In this document: piece after piece, positions 43,738 to 50,647 of the stretch | Numbering within the stretch: the stretch's first letter is position 1 | Layout of the letters: the number at the start of each line of letters is the position of its first letter | Source: an uncultured Lachnospiraceae bacterium | GTDB lineage: Bacteria; Bacillota; Clostridia; Lachnospirales; Lachnospiraceae | Length of the DNA: 64,000 nt | Direction: 5' to 3' | Assembly: GCA_910584845.1 (NCBI GenBank) | Contig: CAJUDH010000003.1 | Coordinates: 62,001 to 126,000 of the forward strand | The notes under the pieces: model-generated | Told to the model about the DNA's origin: nothing | Seen by the model: the letters and a program-made list of their open reading frames with translations, nothing else | Databases searched by the model: none | Translations under genes and position numbers: made by a program

Positions 43738-44649
43738 ATGAAAAAGAAGTTTATGAGCTTAATGGTGGCCGGCGCTATGGCCTTGTCTTTGGCAGGCTGC
43801 AAAGGCGGGGCAGCGACGCCAACAGCCGCCGCCGGGGCAGAGGCAGAGTCCGGGGCGGAAAAAGGGATCGAAACTGCCGCCGGCCAGGATGAGGAAGTAA
43901 GCCAAGGAAAAGGAGAGGATTTGGAGGCCACAGGGGGCGGGGAGGCAGGAGGTACGTTTATTGTTGGGTTTGACCAGGATTTCCCGCCTATGGGTTTTGT
44001 GGGGGACGACGGGGAGTACACAGGCTTTGACCTGGAGCTGGCAGAGGAAGCGGCTAACCGCCTGGGGCTGGAGTTTGTGCCTCAGCCGATTGCCTGGGAC
44101 GCTAAGGATATGGAACTGGGTTCCGGAACCATCGACTGCATCTGGAACGGGTTTACCATGAACGGCCGCGAGGATAACTATACCTGGAGCCAGCCATATA
44201 TGGACAATAGCCAGGTTTTTGTGGTAGCGGCCGACTCAGGTATCAATACGTTGGCAGACCTGGCAGGCAAGGCCGTTGAAGTGCAGGCTGATTCTTCTGC
44301 AGAAGCGGCTTTGAAGGACAACGCGGAGTTGAGCGGAAGTTTCGGCGCGCTCCAGACCACGCCGGATTACAATACGGCATTTATGGACTTGGAGATGGGG
44401 GCTGTGGATGCTATCGCTATGGATGTGATTGTGGCCGGATACCAGATTGAGCAGAGGGGCGCTCAAGATACCTATAAAATCCTGGACGAAACATTGGCTT
44501 CCGAAGAGTATGGCGTTGGGTTTCTGAAAGGAAATGAGGATTTAAGGGATAAGGTCCAGGAGGCCTTGGAAGAAATGGCGGCCGACGGCACCATGAAGGC
44601 GATTTCCGAGAAATGGTTTGGCCGGGATGTGACCACCATCGGAAAATAA
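43738..44649 (+). CDS. Polar amino acid ABC transporter, substrate-binding lipoprotein
   Basis: This 303-aa receptor has a lipoprotein signal ending LAGC, then an Ala/Glu-rich flexible linker to about residue 75. The SBP_bac_3 domain starts FIVGFDQDFPPMGFVGDDG and contains GFDLELAEEAANRLG and IDCIWNGFTMNGRE, where the Arg should hold the ligand carboxylate. The size and acidity of the site do not reveal which amino acid it binds. Permease and ATPase genes follow in the same direction and complete the importer. ATG 43738 follows GAGGAGGAGAGG. Confidence 0.93.
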   Translation: MKKKFMSLMVAGAMALSLAGCKGGAATPTAAAGAEAESGAEKGIETAAGQDEEVSQGKGEDLEATGGGEAGGTFIVGFDQDFPPMGFVGDDGEYTGFDLELAEEAANRLGLEFVPQPIAWDAKDMELGSGTIDCIWNGFTMNGREDNYTWSQPYMDNSQVFVVAADSGINTLADLAGKAVEVQADSSAEAALKDNAELSGSFGALQTTPDYNTAFMDLEMGAVDAIAMDVIVAGYQIEQRGAQDTYKILDETLASEEYGVGFLKGNEDLRDKVQEALEEMAADGTMKAISEKWFGRDVTTIGK

Positions 44650-44737
44650 GGCCTGTTTTACTGGCTTTTTGTTTTGTAAGGGAGAATCCGGGAGTATATA
44701 ACATAGAAAATACGTAAGGGAAAAGGAGCAGGGGATC

Positions 44738-45388
44738 ATGACAGTGGGCATGATAGTATCGCAGTTGGCAGGAGGTATGTTGGTCAGCATACAGATTTTT
44801 GTGGTCACTTTGATTTTTTCCCTGCCTCTTGGCATGGTGGTGGCTTTTGGGAGGATGTCCGGAAACCCGGTTATCCGGGGCGGGGTGAAGGCTTACATAT
44901 CCGTTATGCGGGGGACGCCGTTGATGCTGCAGTTAATGGTGGTATATTTTGGGCCGTTTTTCCTTTTTGGGGTCCGAGTGGGCAACGGATACCGGCTGTG
45001 GGCGGCCCTCATCGGTTTCGTTATAAATTATGCCGCTTATTTTGCAGAGATATACCGTGGGGGGATCCAGTCCATGCCGGCAGGCCAGTATGAGGCGGCT
45101 CAGCTTTTGGGCTATGGCAAAGGGCAGGCTTTTTTCAAAATCATCCTGCCCCAGGTGGCCAAACGGATTTTACCTTCCGTGACCAATGAAGTAATCACGC
45201 TGGTCAAAGACACGTCCTTGGCTTTTACCATCAGTGTGGCAGAAATGTTCACCACGGCGAAGGCGTTGGCCTCCTCCCAGGCCAGCATGATGCCTTTTGT
45301 GGCGGCAGGCTTGTTTTACTATATCTTTAACCTTGTGGTGGCAATGGCTATGGAATATGCAGAAAAGAAAATGTCTTATTATCAATGA
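44738..45388 (+). CDS. Polar amino acid ABC transporter, permease
   Basis: This 216-aa membrane protein of the HisMQ class has about five helices. The opening VGMIVSQLAGGMLVSIQIF and the RGTPLMLQLMVVYF and EIYRGGIQSMPAGQYEAAQLLG segments (the latter the ATPase-contact EAA loop) are family hallmarks. It should form a homodimer because only one permease gene is present. ATG 44738 follows AAAAGGAGCAGGGG. Confidence 0.94.
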   Translation: MTVGMIVSQLAGGMLVSIQIFVVTLIFSLPLGMVVAFGRMSGNPVIRGGVKAYISVMRGTPLMLQLMVVYFGPFFLFGVRVGNGYRLWAALIGFVINYAAYFAEIYRGGIQSMPAGQYEAAQLLGYGKGQAFFKIILPQVAKRILPSVTNEVITLVKDTSLAFTISVAEMFTTAKALASSQASMMPFVAAGLFYYIFNLVVAMAMEYAEKKMSYYQ

Positions 45389-45401
45389 CGGGAGGCCAAA
45401 G

Positions 45402-46169
45402 ATGAAGCTGCTGGAAATGGGCCATGTAAAAAAATCATTTGACAACCTTAGCGTAATACAGGATATTTCCCTGTCTGTAAAGGAAGGCGAGGTCGTATCT
45501 ATCATTGGGCCGTCAGGGTCGGGGAAATCCACATTGCTGCGCTGCGCCACCATGCTGGAAACGATGGATAGCGGCGAACTGGCTTATCTGGGGAAAAAGG
45601 CAGCCTGGAACGATGCACAGGGGCATGTCGTATATGCCCCCAAAAAGGAGCTGAAAAAAATACGGGAAAATTATGGGCTGGTATTTCAAAATTTTAATTT
45701 GTTCCCCCATTTTTCCGTGCTTAAAAACATTATGGATGCGCCGGTTTCCGTGCAAAAGCGGGAGAGGGGGGAAGTGTACCAGGCGGCAAAAGAGCTGCTT
45801 AAAAGGATGGGGCTGGAAGATAAGGCGGACGCTTACCCTTGCCAGCTTTCCGGCGGCCAGTGCCAGCGGGTGGCTATAGCCCGGGCTTTGGCGTTAAACC
45901 CTAAGATCCTTTTTTTTGACGAGCCAACATCCGCCCTGGATCCGGAGCTGACGGGGGAAGTGCTGAAAGTGATCCGTTCCCTGGCGGATTTGCATATCGC
46001 TATGGTGATCGTGACCCATGAGATGGCCTTTGCCCGGGATATTTCCCACCGGGTCGTGTTTATGGCTAATGGGGGCATTGTCGAGGAGGGCACGCCGGAG
46101 GAAGTGTTTGCCTCCGGCAACGAGAGGACGCAAAGCTTTTTGGGGAGGTACCGCAATAGCGGGATGTAG
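45402..46169 (+). CDS. Polar amino acid ABC transporter, ATP-binding protein
   Basis: This 255-aa ATPase of the GlnQ/HisP class has Walker A GPSGSGKSTLLR, Q-loop LVFQNFNLFPH, signature LSGGQCQRVAIA (Cys in place of the usual Gln), Walker B ILFFDEPTSALD and switch THEM. An insert of about 18 residues after the first strands (AAWNDAQGHVVYAPKKELKK) is typical of this subgroup. ATG 45402 follows GGGAGGCCAAAG, 13 bases after the permease stop; the longer frame overlapping the permease is not used. Confidence 0.94.
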   Translation: MKLLEMGHVKKSFDNLSVIQDISLSVKEGEVVSIIGPSGSGKSTLLRCATMLETMDSGELAYLGKKAAWNDAQGHVVYAPKKELKKIRENYGLVFQNFNLFPHFSVLKNIMDAPVSVQKRERGEVYQAAKELLKRMGLEDKADAYPCQLSGGQCQRVAIARALALNPKILFFDEPTSALDPELTGEVLKVIRSLADLHIAMVIVTHEMAFARDISHRVVFMANGGIVEEGTPEEVFASGNERTQSFLGRYRNSGM

Positions 46170-46537
46170 CAATCGTACCAAGGTTCTTGCATGCAATTCA
46201 TTAAATTTTCCTAAACGTTTGGCTTTACATCAAAAAAAGAGTATCGATCTTAGGCGGAATCCCATAAGGAACTATATGAAATTTCCGGAGAAACCGGCGT
46301 GGCATAGGTAGCCATGCCGGTTTCTCTGTGCCTCTGGCTGGCTCCGGTTTGTGAAATGGGGTACGGATTTTTCCAACATAGGTAAAATAGGTTTCAATCG
46401 TGGCATGTTTCCGTCCGCCTATTTTCTCCGGGCTGTGAATCACAATCCTGTAGCTCATTTACCGTGGAAGCGCTCTGCTACACGTTCTGCTATCTCTGGT
46501 TTCCAATATTTCGGGAGATTGTTTAAATCTTTTTTCT
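46170..46537. other. Intergenic region with a terminator hairpin, otherwise empty
   Basis: After the ABC operon about 370 bases carry no intact gene. Two short minus-strand frames here do not resemble anything I recognise; they may be debris belonging to the neighbouring broken nitroreductase gene. Confidence 0.45.
46288..46326. terminator. Hairpin downstream of the amino acid ABC operon
   Basis: GAGAAACCGGC with TGGC (46288-46303) pairs with GCCA and GCCGGTTTCTC (46311-46326), one mismatch. It has no clean U-run but is a strong stem in the right place. Confidence 0.55.
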
Positions 46538-46762
46538 CACTCGTGCAGGCGGCCCTCCTTCTGTGCTTCGGCAAATGCTTTGACAAACTGTAAAGCGTTT
46601 TCTTCTTCCCCACGCAAGATTTCAAATCCCCATTCCCGCCTGTAGTCATGTAGGCGCTTGTATTCCTGCAGCCATGATACGTTCCAGTACATCAGCGGGA
46701 ATCGGTTCTGTGGTCAAATCCCTAACGGTCCTGTGGTTGTTGATTACTTGATAAAATTTCAT
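46538..46762 (-). pseudogene. Nitroreductase family gene, frameshifted and truncated
   Basis: From ATG 46762, three bases after the marR stop, the minus strand codes FYQVINNHRTVRDLTTEPIP and ERIMAAGIQAPT, the typical N-terminus of a nitroreductase. It meets TGA at about 46649. A second frame continues at 46650 with HDYRREWGFEIL and ENALQFVKAFAEAQKEG to a stop near 46538. Joining them needs two missing bases. The flavin-binding C-terminal half is absent, so the gene is dead on both counts. It was once the second gene of a marR operon. Confidence 0.7.
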
Positions 46763-46764
46763 GA

Positions 46765-47220
46765 TTATTTATCCTTGATTTCCCCGAATTTCTTCTTCAT
46801 GCAATTAGAAAACAATGTAGTAATGCGTACCATTTCGATAATATCTTTTCCTTCCAATTCAGCCATTGCGTCAATTTCGGCACTGGCGGCAGGCGGGATA
46901 ATATCTTTTGCGTATTCCCTGCCCGCGTCCGTAAAACGGACGATTTTATTTCGGCGGTCATTCTCTGCTTCTGTAAGTGATAGATACCCTAATTTCCAAA
47001 ATTTTTTAATAATTGCACTTACAGTCTGCTTTGTGGCAGACAGCCGTTCACAGATTTCCGATTGCAGGCAACCGTCCCCGGCAAACCAGATAATACCCAA
47101 AACAAACAATTCCTTTGATGTCAGATTATACTTTCTTGCATGCAGCTCATAGGCGGCGTATTGTATATCCCGCAGCTTACAATATTGATTTACATAGGCT
47201 CTTACTTCTTCTCTATCCAT
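46765..47220 (-). CDS. MarR family transcriptional regulator
   Basis: This 151-aa protein is a winged-helix MarR regulator: KYNLTSKELFVLGIIWF, the recognition helix in CERLSATKQTVSAIIKKFWKLGY and the wing ENDRRNKIVRFTDAG. Flanking helices form the dimer. It starts at ATG 47220. A 14-bp palindrome 40 bases upstream is a plausible operator. Its former partner downstream, a nitroreductase gene, is broken, so the regulator may have lost its main target. The gene is visibly richer in A and T than the genes to its left, which hints at horizontal transfer. Confidence 0.9.
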   Translation of the reverse strand: MDREEVRAYVNQYCKLRDIQYAAYELHARKYNLTSKELFVLGIIWFAGDGCLQSEICERLSATKQTVSAIIKKFWKLGYLSLTEAENDRRNKIVRFTDAGREYAKDIIPPAASAEIDAMAELEGKDIIEMVRITTLFSNCMKKKFGEIKDK

Positions 47221-47261
47221 ATCGGCCCCGCTTTCTTATAATAACAGATAGTCTAATGTTG

Positions 47262-47275
47262 GATATTATAATATC
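47262..47275. promoter_or_regulatory. Palindrome upstream of marR, candidate operator
   Basis: GATATTATAATATC is a perfect 14-bp palindrome, flanked at greater distance by GTCTAATG and CAGAC. It overlaps the probable promoter region of marR, as expected for autoregulation in this family. Confidence 0.5.
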
Positions 47276-47651
47276 AGACATATTGCGTTCCATCAAGGTA
47301 ATTCGGATGTATATTTATGTATTTTATGTTTTTATGACCAGTGTTGTCCTGAATTCGGGGTAATAATGGCAAGCAATGCTTTCTTGTACAGAAGGCTCAT
47401 TTTTGCAGATTTTCCGTATCCGAAAAACCTGCGAAAGCGTTTGTTGGTGATATGTCCCCCGACCCCGTAAGATCGTTCCTTGTGGTAACGGCCGCGCGCC
47501 TTTTGGACGCTGAAAAATGGAAGCCTAAAATCTTAACAAAATAAAAAATGCTATGCAATCCGTGGAATTTTTGCATAGCATTTTCTATTTTTCCCTTTAC
47601 CTGGCATAAGCCATAAGTTTTGCAATGTTCCCTTATGGGCTATTACCCTTT
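47276..47651. other. Non-coding stretch before the tRNA-derived repeats
   Basis: Apart from the hairpin at 47545-47584 I see no gene. A short minus-strand reading around 47400-47350 could be transposase or integrase debris, but it is too short to name. Confidence 0.4.
47545..47584. terminator. Bidirectional terminator
   Basis: AAAATGCTATGCAA (47545-47558) pairs exactly with TTGCATAGCATTTT (47571-47584), with A-run before and T-rich sequence after. No intact gene ends here, so it may be left from a lost gene. Confidence 0.65.
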
Positions 47652-47734
47652 CAATAAGTACTCTTTTTTATAATGTCCCTTACCGTGCGCGAGAAGGTTC
47701 GAAATCCCGGCACCTTAATCTGTAGGGAGATGGG
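47652..47734. repeat. Decayed third copy of the tRNA-Arg attachment site
   Basis: The segment contains TTACCGTGCGCGAGAAGG, TTCGAAATCCCGGCACC and CTGTAGGGAGA. It matches the 3' half of tRNA-Arg(ACG) and its downstream flank with many substitutions. After the shared CTGTAG/CCGTAG it continues with GGGAGA, as does the copy at 47870-47988, so both carry element-side rather than tRNA-side sequence. Confidence 0.7.
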
Positions 47735-47759
47735 TCAATTTCCGCAAGCACTCATGTTT

Positions 47760-47869
47760 GCAAGGGAAAAAAATAGCCGCCACTATTCCCAGTAGTGACG
47801 GCTGACCTCATATGAGGTAAAAGCTACCATTATTGAGGGTAGGCCGCCTCTCTGGCTTTCCCCTTCTAC
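47760..47869. pseudogene. Remnant of a second toxin-antitoxin module (3' end only)
   Basis: This segment matches the 3' region of the intact module at 48384-48490: the last toxin codons Lys-Gly-Lys-Lys and stop, the AGCCGCCACTA/TAGTGACGGCT terminator hairpin, the CTCATATGAGG stem and the block GCCTCTCTGGCTTTCCCC. The toxin frame upstream of the last codons and the antisense promoter are missing, cut by the attachment-site sequences on either side. Confidence 0.6.
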
Positions 47870-47988
47870 TTTTCTAAGAACTTCACTACAAAACAAAAAA
47901 GAGTATCTATCTTTCGATAAATACTCCCTTTTGTAATGCTCTTTACCGTGCGCGAGAAGATTCGAACTCCCGACACCTTGGTCCGTAG
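47870..47988. repeat. Left attachment site: 119-bp direct repeat of the tRNA-Arg 3' part
   Basis: It is identical base for base to 50116-50234. It comprises the terminator that follows the tRNA gene and the tRNA 3' part up to the anticodon loop. The half-tRNA here has no 5' half and is not functional. The offset between copies is 2246 bases, which defines the size of the element. Confidence 0.88.
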
Positions 47989-48004
47989 GGAGAAGACCTA
48001 GAAC

Positions 48005-48144
48005 TTGTAAGCGCCCTTTTTACAAAAGAAATCCCACTTTTACCAAGGACTCTATATTTTTTGCAAGCGCAATGCTCTCTATTACAAGCGGAAAGCTCCT
48101 TTTTACAAGCAATCCGTCCTATTTTGCAAGCAGAAACTTCATAA
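48005..48144. repeat. 21-bp iterons next to the left attachment site
   Basis: TT(A/G)CAAGC occurs at 48061, 48082, 48103 and 48124, exactly 21 bases apart, each followed by a similar A/C/T-rich tail. Degenerate units precede at 48005, 48020 and 48040. Such arrays beside an attachment core suit arm-type binding sites of a tyrosine integrase or excisionase; replication iterons are the alternative. Confidence 0.65.
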
Positions 48145-48186
48145 ACCTTTTTGAATCAACCTTACTAAGATTGGAGTATATTCTCA

Positions 48187-48215
48187 TTGTCGAATCTTGG
48201 AAACTATGGTACAAT
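48187..48215 (+). promoter_or_regulatory. Toxin promoter
   Basis: TTGTCG (48187-48192), 17-base spacer, TACAAT (48210-48215), with TGG directly before the -10 box as an extended element. Confidence 0.6.
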
Positions 48216-48250
48216 CCTATTAAGGAAAGTCAGAGAGCAAAGGCGGCTTA

Positions 48251-48298
48251 CCCTCCACCATTGGAGGGGCTAACCCTCCAATCATTTAGAAAGGAGGG
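48251..48298 (+). promoter_or_regulatory. Leader hairpins sequestering the toxin ribosome binding site
   Basis: CCCTCC at 48274-48279 is complementary to the Shine-Dalgarno GGAGGG at 48293-48298. A second pair, CCCTCC (48251-48256) and GGAGGG (48263-48268), lies just upstream, so the arms can be exchanged. This is a typical way to keep type I toxin mRNAs untranslated. Confidence 0.6.
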
Positions 48299-48305
48299 AT
48301 TGCCA

Positions 48306-48395
48306 ATGATTACATATCAGGATTTTTTCTTGTTTTATACATTCATTGTATCCCTTATCAGTCTGCTTTATCAGATTTTTAAGGGTAAAAAATAG
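48306..48395 (+). CDS. 29-aa hydrophobic peptide, candidate type I (holin-like) toxin
   Basis: The peptide opens MITYQDFFLFYTFIVSL, is one membrane helix (about residues 7-24) and ends in the basic tail FKGKK. This is the architecture of the small holin-like toxins of Firmicutes (TxpA, BsrG, Fst type). ATG 48306 lies seven bases after GGAGGG. A promoter, an occluding leader and a convergent antisense RNA with a shared terminator surround it. A longer in-frame upstream reading exists but has no ribosome binding site. In type I systems such peptides insert in the membrane when the antitoxin RNA is lost. Toxicity here is inferred. Confidence 0.65.
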   Translation: MITYQDFFLFYTFIVSLISLLYQIFKGKK

Positions 48396-48484
48396 CCGCC
48401 ACTACCGCAATTAGTGACGGCTGACCTCGTAAGAGGTTAAGTCAACATTGTTGAGGGTAGGTCGCCTCTCTGGCTTTCCCCTTC
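48391..48484 (-). ncRNA. Candidate antisense antitoxin RNA
   Basis: A minus-strand promoter ends at 48491; transcription from about 48484 would run about 95 nucleotides to the hairpin AGCCGTCACTA/TAGTGGCGGCT followed by six U (near 48391). The RNA would be complementary to the 3' end of the toxin mRNA, as in the txpA-RatA arrangement. Two internal stems (for example CCTCTTACGAGG) are visible. Confidence 0.6.
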
Positions 48485-48490
48485 TATTTT

Positions 48491-48519
48491 ACTATAGCAT
48501 ATTTAACAGACCGTTGCAA
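48491..48519 (-). promoter_or_regulatory. Promoter of the antisense RNA
   Basis: Minus strand TTGCAA (48519-48514), 17-base spacer, TATAGT (48496-48491) with TGC directly before it as an extended -10 element. Confidence 0.6.
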
Positions 48520-48575
48520 CCTTTCTTTTTGGTATTTCTGGTATTTTGGTATGTGCCTCCCTGCCTGTTAAACCT

Positions 48576-49445
48576 TTATACCGCTTCTTCTTCCTTTCTG
48601 ACCTGTTCCGCCATTTCCTTTGTTTTATCAATATTGAAAGTGTCAGCAATATTTTTATAAGGAAGTAACAAAAACTCATGGATACTTGAAGGCAGGAGCA
48701 CCAGATTACTTTCCTCCATAAAAGCAAAGTTTTTTAACACATCTTCGTATAAGACAGCCGCCGCACCATAGATTCCACATTGATTACTCAATATATACAA
48801 GGGACTGTTTATCTTATAAGACAGAAACTTGTCCAGCCCCGGCCACCCACATTTCTCTTGGGAATCTTTCAGAACACTCTCCATAAACCATCCCATACTG
48901 CACAGGGAAACAGGAAACAAGTTTGGCGTATTTTCTTTCGCCAGCTCATATAAAGTCCCTATGTCCTGTCCCCATTTCATCCTGTCCTTATGGCTGACCG
49001 GGCATATTGACTGCCCCTTTTCATCCCTCCCAACCAAAACATGAAATGTAAGAGCTAAATCCAAATAAGGAACATGGGGAACCTCTTTGAGCATTTCCAG
49101 ATTTTTGTCATAATTTACCATCTTGTAAAATATCTTATCCTTTACCTGTTCAAAGTCCCCCAGATTCTCCAAAGGGAAATCCGGTTTTTCATAGGTGTTA
49201 AACATATCATAAATATTTTCTGATAACTGCTCCAATTCCATGCCCTCCTGATACGCATCATAATAGGAATCAAGATAAAACATAATCCCTTCCTTATCCC
49301 CTGGCTTTTTCCCAACCAGACTCGTCACCAAAACTCCATTGTTTTTCTTTACATGCTGAACCTCAATGGCAAGCCGCCCTTTCCATCTCTTTTCCTGTTC
49401 TTTTCTTATACGCTCCACAAACTGATAAAACTTAAGCATATCCAT
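48576..49445 (-). CDS. DUF5688 family protein
   Basis: The 289-aa product resembles the DUF5688 proteins found on integrative elements of Lachnospiraceae; their function is not known. Landmarks are FYQFVERIRKEQEKRW, VKKNNGVLVTSLVGKKPGDK, ISPxxYLDSYYDAYQEGMEL-like YLDSYYDAYQEG, and the C-terminal half LSNQCGIYGAAAVLYEDVLK with LLPSSIHEFLLLPY. It is soluble and acidic, with no signal peptide. Its ATG overlaps the stop codon of the 53-aa membrane peptide gene (TAATG), so the two are one translational unit and possibly partners. Confidence 0.75.
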   Translation of the reverse strand: MDMLKFYQFVERIRKEQEKRWKGRLAIEVQHVKKNNGVLVTSLVGKKPGDKEGIMFYLDSYYDAYQEGMELEQLSENIYDMFNTYEKPDFPLENLGDFEQVKDKIFYKMVNYDKNLEMLKEVPHVPYLDLALTFHVLVGRDEKGQSICPVSHKDRMKWGQDIGTLYELAKENTPNLFPVSLCSMGWFMESVLKDSQEKCGWPGLDKFLSYKINSPLYILSNQCGIYGAAAVLYEDVLKNFAFMEESNLVLLPSSIHEFLLLPYKNIADTFNIDKTKEMAEQVRKEEEAV

Positions 49446-49606
49446 TACCCTTCCCTTTCTTCTTTTTCTGCCAGCTCCGCAAGATAAGCGATTTTATCAA
49501 TCGTAGCCTTTGTAATATCTTTCATGCACTTCACAACGAACATGGAGCATACGCAGTAAACCGCTATCATAATAACAACCCCCAGACTTTTTACCACCTC
49601 ATACAT
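49445..49606 (-). CDS. 53-aa membrane peptide upstream of the DUF5688 gene
   Basis: ATG 49606 follows AAAGGAGGGTGAGCTT, a strong ribosome binding site. The peptide has an N-terminal membrane helix (SLGVVIMIAVYCVCSMFVV) and an amphipathic Lys/Glu-rich C-terminus ending KEEREG. It resembles nothing I can name. The overlapping stop and start with the next gene indicates coupled expression and a possible membrane anchor role for the DUF5688 protein. Confidence 0.6.
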   Translation of the reverse strand: MYEVVKSLGVVIMIAVYCVCSMFVVKCMKDITKATIDKIAYLAELAEKEEREG

Positions 49607-50115
49607 AAGCTCACCCTCCTTTCTCTTTAATGAGGTGTCATTGTAACGTTATAAAGTCAAAAAGGATAGAGTGATATTAGCCAGAAATCCTATCGTGAGA
49701 TTAGGGCATATGCCATTTCTTAAAATCTCCAAAAATCCTTATCTACCTGCAGTCCCCATACCCCTATAAACTCATTTAACCCCCCTGGAACCCCTTTCCC
49801 CCCTTATCCCCAATTCCCCACCCCCAACCCAATAAAACTCCTTTAAAATCGTTTTAGACTACCCCCAGCCCCATCCCACCCACCTAATTCCAACACAAAA
49901 AAGGCCCTATGGAAATTTTCTCCATAAGGCCACATAAACTATTTTTCAAATGAATTGTATAAGGAGGGCAGTAGCAGTACCCCTAAACTCCCTAAAACCC
50001 CCACAAGCGCAAGCGTTTTTTACAAGCGAACGCAAGCGAATTGTACCTATGCACAAGCTGACTTTTAATGCTCTGCCCTCATTTTCACCTGGAAACTTAA
50101 ACGCAATTCCTCAAA
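49607..50115. other. Right part of the element: C-rich tracts and CAAGCG repeats, no gene
   Basis: From 49740 to 49900 the plus strand is a run of CCCC-rich segments without coding potential. Between about 50005 and 50055 short repeats ACAAGCG, CGCAAGCG and ACAAGC appear, related to the left-end iterons, and may be the right arm sites. A weak promoter for the minus-strand operon should lie near 49640-49660. Confidence 0.45.
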
Positions 50116-50234
50116 TTTTCTAAGAACTTCACTACAAAACAAAAAAGAGTATCTATCTTTCGATAAATACTCCCTTTTGTAATGCTCTTTACCGTGCGCG
50201 AGAAGATTCGAACTCCCGACACCTTGGTCCGTAG
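50116..50234. repeat. Right attachment site: 119-bp direct repeat overlapping the intact tRNA-Arg
   Basis: Identical to 47870-47988. The last 42 bases are the 3' part of the functional tRNA gene; the identity stops in the anticodon loop, which should hold the crossover. Confidence 0.88.
50141..50172 (-). terminator. tRNA-Arg terminator
   Basis: On the minus strand GAGTATTTATC and GATAGATACTC (50172-50147) form a stem with a GAAA-type loop followed by six U (50146-50141), 20 bases after the tRNA. Confidence 0.75.
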
Positions 50235-50266
50235 CCAAGTGCTCTATCCAGCTGAGCTACGCACAC
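50193..50266 (-). tRNA. tRNA-Arg (anticodon ACG)
   Basis: The 74-nt cloverleaf reads on the minus strand: acceptor GTGTGCG paired with CGCGCAC, D arm GCTC-AGCTGGATA-GAGC, anticodon stem CTTGG/CCAAG around loop CTACGGA with anticodon ACG, and T arm GGGAG-TTCGAAT-CTTCT. CCA is not encoded. It has a consensus promoter and terminator of its own. It is the integration site of the element that lies downstream of it. Confidence 0.95.
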
Positions 50267-50306
50267 ATAATAGGAACATTAAGTAATATTTACTGCAACA
50301 AAAAAC

Positions 50307-50335
50307 ATTTTACAACGTTTTCCTGGATTTGTCAA
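50307..50335 (-). promoter_or_regulatory. tRNA-Arg promoter
   Basis: Minus strand TTGACA (50335-50330), 17-base spacer, TAAAAT (50312-50307). Confidence 0.75.
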
Positions 50336-50647
50336 GTGTTTATAATAAAAAAACTGTTTCATATTTGTAGGATTACAATACATGTGTTACAACTGAATAT
50401 TTAAGGAGCAGAGATACTGCTTTGGTGCTATAGTTTATCCATCACAACAAAACAAACAAAATGGAAGAATTGAAAACCTATTTGAAAATGTGGCCTAATC
50501 GCCATTATGCCATCAAAAAAAACGCCGAATAAAGTAATATAAGCTTTTTTAAGAAGAAAAGAGCCTTTGGCCTTTGCCGGTTAGGGGATGAACTTGCACA
50601 ATCCCTCGGCGTTAGGCTATTTTTATTATAAAATTTCTACAAAACAG
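50336..50647. other. AT-rich intergenic region upstream of the surface protein gene
   Basis: No gene is seen. It contains a terminator-like fold at 50556-50632, listed separately, and sequence richer in A and T than the surface protein gene. Confidence 0.5.
50556..50632 (+). terminator. Terminator-like structured segment
   Basis: AGCCT, TTGCCG and GGGGAT arms pair stepwise with ATCCC, CGGCG and AGGCT (about 50562-50618), followed by TATTTTTATTAT. It could end a short unannotated RNA or act as an insulator for the surface protein gene. Confidence 0.5.

Larger units (their letters stand above)
47989..50115. mobile_element. tRNA-Arg-anchored integrative remnant without integrase (CIME-like)
   Basis: The segment between the two identical 119-bp repeats is AT-rich compared with both flanks. 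It carries iterons, a toxin-antitoxin module, a 53-aa membrane peptide and a DUF5688 gene, and short CAAGCG repeats at the right end. No recombinase, relaxase or replication gene is present, so movement would need an integrase supplied in trans. This is the build of a cis-mobilizable element left by deletion of a larger integrative element. Confidence 0.75.

Noticed and set aside
46225..46649. Two short minus-strand frames between the ABC operon and the nitroreductase remnant
   Set aside because: No ribosome binding site and no similarity that I can name; one of them overlaps the nitroreductase remnant in another frame.
47941..47990. A second tRNA-Arg gene
   Set aside because: Only the 3' half up to the anticodon loop is present; the 5' half is replaced by element sequence, so it is an attachment site.
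48005..48144. Plasmid-type replication origin
   Set aside because: Iterons fit, but no initiator gene or DnaA boxes are near and the array touches an attachment site, so arm-type sites are the better reading. Not fully excluded.
48072..48395. A 107-aa protein ending in the toxin frame
   Set aside because: The upstream part runs through the iterons and promoter and has no ribosome binding site; the 29-codon frame with GGAGGG is the real candidate.
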